11,218 nucleotides of DNA from an uncultured Acidimicrobiales bacterium (lineage in GTDB: Bacteria > Actinomycetota > Acidimicrobiia > Acidimicrobiales > UBA10347), in assembly GCA_937942965.1 (NCBI GenBank), contig CALDGN010000103.1, positions 1 through 11,218 on the forward strand. Reading direction: 5' to 3'. The position numbers were made by a program, and so were the translations under genes. Positions 6,814 through 11,218 of the stretch are shown here, piece after piece. The stretch's first letter is position 1; each line of letters starts with the position of its first letter. The notes under the pieces were generated by a model. It saw only the letters and a program-made list of their open reading frames with translations. It did not search any database and had not been told where the DNA came from.

Positions 6814-6827
6814 CCCTGTTGCCAGGG
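6814..6827 (-). other. GNRA-capped stem-loop between ATPase F and binding-protein genes
   Basis: Read as message (minus strand) this is CCCTG-GCAA-CAGGG: a 5-bp stem with a GCAA tetraloop, a very stable loop class. It lies in the 65-base gap after the ATPase F stop and 30 bases before the binding-protein ATG. There is no T-run after it, so it is not a standard terminator. A processing or stability role is possible. Confidence 0.35.
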
Positions 6828-6848
6828 TCGAGAGTGGTTGCGTAGTCC

Positions 6849-7904
6849 TCATGAATCTGAGGAGCGATCGGTAGCGCCGTCGGCTTCGGCGAATGGTGCT
6901 TCTTCGATGACTGGAAGCAGCGGGAAGTGGCACGCGACGTAGTGGTCGTCGGCGACTTTGCGCATCTGCGGCTCGACCCGCTCGCACAGCTCGGTGGCGA
7001 GGTCGCAGCGAGTGCGGAAGCGACAGCCGCTCGGCGGCGTGATCGGCGACGGCAGCTCCGAGTTGACCTCGGTCATGTCGTCGATTTCGACGAATGGGTC
7101 CGGCTGGGGGCTCGAGTCGACGAGCAGACGGGTGTACGGGTGCGCTGGGCGTTCGTAGAGGTCGTTGGCCTCGGAGACCTCGCACATCTTGCCGAGATAC
7201 ATCACGGCGACGCGATCCGAGATGTTCTTCACCACAGCGAGGTCGTGGGCGATGAACACAAGCGTCAGCTCGTACTTGGCTTTGAGGTCTTCGAGCAGGT
7301 TCAGGATCTGGGCCTGCACCGATACATCGAGCGCCGAGACGGGCTCGTCGCAGATGATGACCTGGGGTTCGAGCACGAGTGCTCGTGCGATCGAGATGCG
7401 CTGGCACTGACCGCCGGAGAACTCGTGGGCGTGCTTGGGACGGGCGACGGCCGGGTCGATGCCAACGGCTTCGAGCATGGCGTCGACCTTGGCGATCTGC
7501 TCAGCCTCGTCGTGTGGACCCCACACGTTGAGCGGCTCGGCGACGACTTCGCCGACCTTGCGTCGCGGGTTCAGCGACGAGATCGGGTCCTGGAAGATGA
7601 TCTGCAGGTCGGTGCGGGTTTGGCGAAGGGCCTCGCCACTCAGCTTGGTCAGGTCGGTGCCGTTGAATTTGACCGTGCCAGCGGTTGGCGGAGGCAGCTG
7701 GATCATCGCCTTCGCGGTCGTGGACTTACCACACCCTGATTCGCCAACGAGTCCGAGCGTTTCGCCCTGGGCGAGGTCGATCGAGATGCCGCTGACCGCG
7801 TGCACCTTGGCATTGCGACCCACGGGGAACTCGACCACGAGGTCTTCGACCCGCATGATCGTGTCGCCTTCGTCGCGCAGGTGTGCCTTGCCGGTGCCGG
7901 CCAT
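6849..7904 (-). CDS. Peptide-type ABC transporter ATP-binding protein, DppF/OppF family
   Basis: This 351-residue cytoplasmic ATPase is one of the two that drive the importer. Seen in order: Walker A GESGCGKS (54-61), Q-loop Gln105 in IIFQDPISSLNPR, signature FSGGQ (162-166), Walker B VIICDEP (182-188) with Glu187 as catalytic base, and H-loop His220. The C-terminal oligopeptide/dipeptide extension follows (HPYTRLL, 255-261), then four cysteines (294, 300, 307, 325) spaced as in the DppD/DppF iron-sulfur-type region. The signature has Gln-Cys-Gln after FSGG, a small departure from GQxQR, probably harmless. The start ATG overlaps the stop of ATPase D by one base (TGATG), indicating translational coupling, and GAGGGAG lies 7 bases upstream. 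The first 16 residues before MRVEDLVV could be an extension. Nucleotide-binding residues are all intact. Confidence 0.95.
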   Translation of the reverse strand: MAGTGKAHLRDEGDTIMRVEDLVVEFPVGRNAKVHAVSGISIDLAQGETLGLVGESGCGKSTTAKAMIQLPPPTAGTVKFNGTDLTKLSGEALRQTRTDLQIIFQDPISSLNPRRKVGEVVAEPLNVWGPHDEAEQIAKVDAMLEAVGIDPAVARPKHAHEFSGGQCQRISIARALVLEPQVIICDEPVSALDVSVQAQILNLLEDLKAKYELTLVFIAHDLAVVKNISDRVAVMYLGKMCEVSEANDLYERPAHPYTRLLVDSSPQPDPFVEIDDMTEVNSELPSPITPPSGCRFRTRCDLATELCERVEPQMRKVADDHYVACHFPLLPVIEEAPFAEADGATDRSSDS

Positions 7905-9067
7905 CAGTCAGCTCCCTCGGAGGTCGTGAGGTCGGCCAGGATTTCCTCGCCCTTGGCCCGGATGTCGACTTCGCTCACCGAGCCGGTGGCCACGGCGACG
8001 GTTTCGGGACGACCGGCAGCAAGGTTGCGGTCCCATGCGGCCTTGTTCTCTTCAGTGCCGACCGGATAGTGGCACGAGAACAGGTGATCTTCGAACGCGT
8101 TGACCTCGGGCGGCTCTTCTTCGAAACACTTGGGCTGGGCGTATGGACACCGAGGACTGAACTTGCACCCGCTTGGCGGGTTGATGAGGTCCGGCGGACG
8201 ACCAGCAATCGCAGCGAGTCGAGTGTGGTTACGGTTCGAGGTCTTCGGGATCGAACGGAGCAGCGCCTCGGTGTAGGGATGGCGCACGTCGCTGAACAGG
8301 ACCTTGGTCGAGGCCTTTTCGACGATCCGACCGGCGTACATCACGGCGATTTCGTCGGTCCGGCCGGCTACGACACCAAGGTCGTGGGTGACCAGCACCA
8401 TGGCCATATTGCGCTCGCGACGCTGCTGGGCCAGCAGGTTCAAGATCTGGTGCTGCACGGTCACGTCGAGCGCGGTCGTCGGCTCATCGGCGAGCAGGAG
8501 CTTGGGGCCACACGCCAGCGCAATGGCGATCGAGACACGCTGACGCATGCCGCCGGAGAGCTCGTGTGGGTAGGCCTCGAAGCGGCTCTCAGCTTCGGGG
8601 ATGCGAACACTGCGCAAGAGCTGGATGGCGGTTTCACGTGCCTCGGCTTTGGAAACGCCGAGGTGCTTGCGGATGTGCTCGGTGACCTGACGCCCGACCT
8701 TGACGACCGGATTCAACGAGGTCATCGGGTCCTGGAAGACCATTGCGATGTCGAGACCCCAGAGATCTCGCAGCTGCTTGGGCTTCACGCCGACGAGCTG
8801 ACGCCCTTCGAAGATCGCTGACCCGGACGAGTGGACGTTGCTGCCGAGGTTGAGGTTCATGAGCGTTCGGCTCAAGACGGTCTTACCTGAGCCGCTTTCG
8901 CCGACCACGCCGAGCGTGCGCCCACGTCCGAGCGAGAACGAGACACCGTCGACGGCCTTGACCATCCCGGCGGGCACTTCGAAGTGCGTCTTGAGATCTT
9001 CGACAACCAGGAGGTCGTCGCTATCACGGTTGAGACGGCCACCAATAGCGGACGAGGTCGCCGTCAT
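7904..9067 (-). CDS. Peptide-type ABC transporter ATP-binding protein, DppD/OppD family
   Basis: This ATPase partners ATPase F and is the first gene of the transporter operon. With the ATG at 9067 it has 387 residues; an in-frame ATG at 9130 would add 21. I prefer 9067 because the added residues look unlike the family, but neither start has a convincing ribosome binding site. Seen: VVEDLKTHFE (21-30), Walker A GESGSGKT (56-63), Q-loop Gln112 in MVFQDPMTSLNP, signature LSGGM (170-174), Walker B KLLLADEP (189-196), and H-loop His228. The C-terminal domain has HPYTEALL (263-270) and INPPSGCKFSPRCPYAQPKC (295-314). Cysteines 301, 307, 314 and 332 match the positions known to hold an iron-sulfur cluster in dipeptide-transporter ATPases. 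A tail of about 45 residues beyond the last Cys is longer than usual. Its stop overlaps the ATPase F start. Confidence 0.94.
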   Translation of the reverse strand: MTATSSAIGGRLNRDSDDLLVVEDLKTHFEVPAGMVKAVDGVSFSLGRGRTLGVVGESGSGKTVLSRTLMNLNLGSNVHSSGSAIFEGRQLVGVKPKQLRDLWGLDIAMVFQDPMTSLNPVVKVGRQVTEHIRKHLGVSKAEARETAIQLLRSVRIPEAESRFEAYPHELSGGMRQRVSIAIALACGPKLLLADEPTTALDVTVQHQILNLLAQQRRERNMAMVLVTHDLGVVAGRTDEIAVMYAGRIVEKASTKVLFSDVRHPYTEALLRSIPKTSNRNHTRLAAIAGRPPDLINPPSGCKFSPRCPYAQPKCFEEEPPEVNAFEDHLFSCHYPVGTEENKAAWDRNLAAGRPETVAVATGSVSEVDIRAKGEEILADLTTSEGAD

Positions 9068-9140
9068 CGACGGATCTCGCTCGCGGCGCTCGCCACGAAT
9101 GACGAGCGTGAAGTTACGGATGCCTGGCACGAAGCCGTGA

Positions 9141-9158
9141 CGAAGCTAATGAGCTTCG
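9141..9158. promoter_or_regulatory. Candidate operator or hairpin: 7-bp inverted repeat upstream of ATPase D
   Basis: CGAAGCT-AATG-AGCTTCG is a perfect 7-bp inverted repeat with a 4-base centre. It is placed about 75 bases upstream of the 9067 start of the transporter operon and about 270 upstream of the P450 gene. The placement suits a repressor operator or a leader hairpin. No regulator gene is present in the window, so the assignment is only positional. Confidence 0.35.
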
Positions 9159-9413
9159 GCATGAATCAATTCCCCCTCACCGACTTCCCCAAGCCGCTGA
9201 TGCGATGAACGTAGCACGAAACCTGCCAATTTCCGAAGAGGGGCTGGGCTCGTGGTGGGCGACATTGGAGCACGTTTCGCGTTGCGCCGCCACGCACGCG
9301 GATTCGCTGGGCTCACGAGCCGCGGAAACCCCTTGCGCTGAGCATCAGATTCCACCGGATGAGGTAGCCGATCTAAGGTCTAGGCACGCCAGCAGCAGGC
9401 TGCGGTGCACGAC

Positions 9414-9419
9414 AGGGGG
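9414..9419 (+). promoter_or_regulatory. Ribosome binding site deciding the P450 GTG start
   Basis: AGGGGG ends 4 bases before GTG at 9424. The frame is open back to 9205, but only this start has a Shine-Dalgarno sequence and gives a normal P450 length. Confidence 0.6.
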
Positions 9420-9423
9420 CGTT

Positions 9424-10638
9424 GTGAGCACAGAACCAGTGACCGATTGGGCCGAGGACTTCGAGATCTTCGACGATGCATTCGTCAAGGATCCGTACCC
9501 GGTGTGGAAGGACCTGCGCGAACAGGGTTGCCCGTTCGCTCGCACCGAACGCCGTCAGGTCAGCTTCATGCCGACGACCTACGAGGGCGTCCGCGAGGTT
9601 GCCGGCGACCCCGAGACCTGGTCCTCGTATTCGGTCAGCGTGACCCCGACCGAGCCGACCTACGACGCGAACGGCAACCGCTTGCGGTCGATCATCAGTA
9701 GCGATGCGCCGGAGCACACGCCCGAGCGGCGCCTCATGCTCCCCTTCTTCGCCCCGAAGGCAGTCGAGAAGTACCGCGAGCACACCCAAGAGCTGTGCCG
9801 CCGCTTGATCCGCGAGTTCATCGAGGACGGCCGCGCCGATTTCGCTGAGGACTACGCACGACAGATCCCTCCACGCATCATCGCGCTGATCCTGGGCATC
9901 GAGCCCGAAATGGCCGATGAGTTCACCACCTGGGTGCAAGGTGCGCTCGAGCTGGGCCTGCAGGACCCAGAGATTCGCGAGCACTACTCGAAGATCATCC
10001 GTGAGTTCTTCCTCGAAGAGATCGAGAAGCGGATGGAGAACCCGGGCGACGATCTGATCTCGTTCCTGTTGCAAGCCGAGATCGACGGCGAGCCGGTGCC
10101 GATTCCCGTTGTCCGAGGCAACGTCGGCCTCATGCTGATCGCCGGTATCGACACGACGTGGAGCTCGATCGGTTCGGCCCTCTGGCACTTGGCACATCAT
10201 CCCGAGGACCGGCAGCGGCTTGTCGATGAACCCGAGCTGATTCCGACGGCCGTCGAAGAATTCTTGCGGGCGTATTCACCGGTATCGATGGCTCGCGTGG
10301 CGACCAAGGACACGATGCTCGGTGATCGCCCTGTCAAGGCCGGCGAACGTGTCGTGCTGACCTTCCCCGCGGCCAATCGTGACCCCGAGGTGTTCGAGAA
10401 CCCCGAAGAGGTCATCATCGACCGCCAGAAGAACCGCCACATCGCATTCGGTTCCGGCATCCATCGCTGCGCTGGGTCCAACCTCGCCCGCATGGAGATG
10501 CAGGTCGCCATCGAAGAGATGCTCAAGATGATCCCCGAGTTCGAACTCGAAGATCCCGACGCCGTGACCTGGGCAGGCGGCCAAGTCCGCGGCCCACGCA
10601 ATCTGCCCGTCACCTTTCCCAATCGCACTGCAATCTAA
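9424..10638 (+). CDS. Cytochrome P450 (bacterial, class I type)
   Basis: This complete 404-residue P450 has the usual length for soluble bacterial enzymes, which insert one oxygen atom into a substrate using electrons from a ferredoxin and its reductase. The GTG start at 9424 is chosen for its ribosome binding site; a second GTG at 9439 is possible. Seen: DPYPVWKDLREQGCPF (23-38), the N-terminal style of the family; HTPERRLMLPFFAPKAVEKY (98-117), C-helix region; I-helix AGIDTT (240-245) with the acid-alcohol pair for oxygen activation; ExxR motif EFLR (279-282); and heme loop FGSGIHRCAG (342-351) with Cys349 as heme ligand. All catalytic hallmarks are intact. No ferredoxin or reductase gene lies in the window. 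The DUF1330 gene starts 9 bases after the stop. The substrate is unknown: terpenoid, steroid or fatty acid types all use this architecture. Confidence 0.96.
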   Translation: MSTEPVTDWAEDFEIFDDAFVKDPYPVWKDLREQGCPFARTERRQVSFMPTTYEGVREVAGDPETWSSYSVSVTPTEPTYDANGNRLRSIISSDAPEHTPERRLMLPFFAPKAVEKYREHTQELCRRLIREFIEDGRADFAEDYARQIPPRIIALILGIEPEMADEFTTWVQGALELGLQDPEIREHYSKIIREFFLEEIEKRMENPGDDLISFLLQAEIDGEPVPIPVVRGNVGLMLIAGIDTTWSSIGSALWHLAHHPEDRQRLVDEPELIPTAVEEFLRAYSPVSMARVATKDTMLGDRPVKAGERVVLTFPAANRDPEVFENPEEVIIDRQKNRHIAFGSGIHRCAGSNLARMEMQVAIEEMLKMIPEFELEDPDAVTWAGGQVRGPRNLPVTFPNRTAI

Positions 10639-10647
10639 GGAGCTGCC

Positions 10648-10953
10648 ATGCCCGCATATCTGATCGCCCACTACAACGTCGACGACAAAGACCTGTACCG
10701 CGAGTACCAGAAGGGTGCTGGACCGGCGCTCAAGATCGGTTCCGAGTCCAAGGTCCTCGTGCTCGACCCCGCCTCGAACCAGGTCGAAGGCGAACCCGGC
10801 GGCGTCCAGACCGTCGTCATCGAATTCGAGTCGATGGAGAAGGCCCGAGAGATCTACGAGTCGGGCGAGTACCAGGCCGTCGTCGGCAAACGCCTCCAGG
10901 CCACCTCGCTGCAGTACGCCGTCCTGTGCGAAGGCTTCGTCATGCCCGGCTAG
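10648..10953 (+). CDS. DUF1330-type small protein (dimeric alpha/beta-barrel fold)
   Basis: This 101-residue protein resembles the DUF1330 family, small dimeric ferredoxin-like alpha/beta-barrel proteins. Seen: the start MPAYLIAHYNVDDKDLYREY (1-20), the central VVIEFESMEKAREIYESGEY (56-75) and the ending YAVLCEGFVMPG (90-101), a pattern of strand, helix, strand, strand, helix, strand typical of the family. Family members have no firmly known reaction; some relatives with this fold are monooxygenases or bind small aromatic or lipid-like molecules. AAGGAG overlaps the P450 stop and lies 5 bases before the ATG, so the two genes are almost certainly co-translated and probably serve the same pathway. 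Bases 10779-10953 recur in inverted orientation immediately downstream. This copy is intact, while the other has a stop codon. Confidence 0.88.
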   Translation: MPAYLIAHYNVDDKDLYREYQKGAGPALKIGSESKVLVLDPASNQVEGEPGGVQTVVIEFESMEKAREIYESGEYQAVVGKRLQATSLQYAVLCEGFVMPG

Positions 10954-10987
10954 CCAACAATCCGGTGGGGACCGCCGAGGCTTCACC

Positions 10988-11027
10988 GAGCGAAGCGTTT
11001 CGAGCGAAGCGTTTCGAGCGCAGCGAG
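10988..11027. repeat. 14-bp tandem repeat in the convergent spacer
   Basis: GAGCGAAGCGTTTC occurs twice in direct succession (10988-11001 and 11002-11015), followed by a degenerate third copy GAGCGCAGCGAG. Short inverted segments (GCTTC at 10980-10984 with GAAGC at 10992-10996; CGAA with TTCG) allow small hairpins. It lies between the 3' ends of two convergent genes, where it could help end transcription, but it has no T-run. Confidence 0.6.
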
Positions 11028-11043
11028 AAAGGCGTACTACCAG

Positions 11044-11218
11044 CTAGCCGGGCATGACGAAGCCTTCGCACAAGACCGCGTACTGCAGCGAAGTGGCCTG
11101 GAGGCGTTTGGCGACGACGGCTTGGTACTCGCCCGACTCGTAGATCTCTCGGGCCTTCTACATCGACTCGAATTCGATCACAACGGTTTGGACGCCGCCG
11201 GGCTCGCCTTCGACCTGG
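11044..11218 (-). pseudogene. Second DUF1330-type gene, 3' part, interrupted by an in-frame TAG
   Basis: Read on the minus strand this is the last 175 bases of a DUF1330 gene, matching codons 44-101 of the plus-strand copy and ending at the same TAG (11044-11046). The codon equivalent to Glu64 is TAG (11158-11160), directly after the Met codon, so the product would lack its last 38 residues, including a helix and the final strand. All other differences but one (Gly80 to Ala) are silent, so the gene was under selection until recently. The 5' part is outside the window; by analogy a P450 gene may lie upstream of it, beyond the right edge (inference). A sequencing error or a recoded TAG are alternatives to a true pseudogene. 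Confidence 0.8.

Larger units (their letters stand above)
9068..9423. promoter_or_regulatory. Divergent intergenic region between the transporter and P450 operons
   Basis: These 356 bases lie between two divergent operons and so should hold a promoter for each. I see no convincing coding sequence; short open frames here lack ribosome binding sites and family character. A weak plus-strand promoter candidate is TTCCAC near 9351 with TCTAAG near 9372, a spacing of about 16. A perfect 7-bp inverted repeat lies at 9141-9158. No clear promoter can be assigned by eye, as actinobacterial promoters are degenerate. Confidence 0.5.
10779..11218. repeat. Large inverted repeat: tail-to-tail DUF1330 copies
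   Basis: Arms 10779-10954 and 11043-11218 are 176 bases each, without gaps and with 10 mismatches (about 94% identity). The 88-base centre is unrelated between arms. The right arm is cut by the window edge, so the true repeat is at least this long. Of the 10 differences, 8 are synonymous in the coding frame, one changes Gly80 to Ala, and one turns Glu64 into TAG. Confidence 0.92.

Noticed and set aside
6847..6862. CCTCA/TGAGG inverted repeat at the ATPase F stop
   Set aside because: It has only 5-bp arms, is partly within coding sequence and has no T-run; it is too weak to call a terminator.
6784..7407. Upstream extension of the binding-protein reading frame
   Set aside because: It overlaps the ATPase F gene on the same strand in another frame. 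The strong ribosome binding site and the lipoprotein signal peptide at 6783 fix the real start.
9205..9423. N-terminal extension of the P450 frame
   Set aside because: There is no ribosome binding site at the ATG at 9205, and the added 73 residues do not resemble any P450 N-terminus or membrane anchor. The GTG at 9424 with AGGGGG fits far better.
10276..10986. 236-codon minus-strand open frame
   Set aside because: It is antisense to the P450 and DUF1330 genes, with no family resemblance; it is a shadow of high-GC coding sequence.
10779..11218. Inverted duplication considered as an assembly or amplification chimera
   Set aside because: A chimera would give near-identical arms. Ten differences, mostly at third codon positions, indicate real divergence, though the stop codon itself should be checked in reads.

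Overview
The window reads as ordinary high-GC bacterial chromosome, most likely from an actinobacterium. Two features point toward an Acidimicrobiia/Ilumatobacter-like lineage: G/C-biased codon use, and a substrate-binding lipoprotein with a long Asp/Ala-rich linker of the sort I associate with that group. This placement is inference from style and was not checked by any search.

Layout. (1) Bases 2-1272, plus strand: the 3' end of a metallo-beta-lactamase-fold hydrolase, then 8 bases later a crotonase (enoyl-CoA hydratase/isomerase family) gene. (2) Bases 1270-2375: a compact REP-type element. It holds one HUH/Y1 transposase gene (RAYT) between two 55-bp imperfect inverted repeats, each with two copies of an 11-base core 25 bases apart. 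Its outermost TAA trinucleotides are also the stop codons of the two flanking convergent genes. (3) Bases 2373-9067, minus strand: a six-gene run encoding a complete dipeptide/oligopeptide-type ABC importer in the order ATPase D, ATPase F, binding lipoprotein A, permease B, permease C, followed by a stand-alone cyclic-nucleotide-binding-domain protein. (4) Bases 9068-9423: a divergent intergenic region that must hold the promoters of the transporter operon (leftward) and the P450 operon (rightward). (5) Bases 9424-10953, plus strand: a complete bacterial cytochrome P450 and a small DUF1330-type protein in one tight operon. (6) Bases 10955-11042: a short spacer with 14-bp tandem repeats. (7) Bases 11043-11218, minus strand: a second, tail-to-tail copy of the DUF1330 gene, about 94% identical over 176 bases and running off the window edge. 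It differs from copy 1 almost only at synonymous sites but carries an in-frame TAG.

How the genes work together. The transporter genes make a self-contained importer: lipid-anchored binding protein, two membrane permeases and two ATPases. The CNB protein is probably co-transcribed with it. The P450 and DUF1330 genes look co-translated and probably act on the same, unknown, substrate. The hydrolase-crotonase pair looks like part of an acyl-CoA/catabolic cluster extending to the left.

The most unusual signals are the RAYT element that shares stop codons with both neighbours, and the inverted DUF1330 duplication with a recent nonsense mutation. I see no CRISPR array, rRNA, tRNA, phage or obvious defence system.
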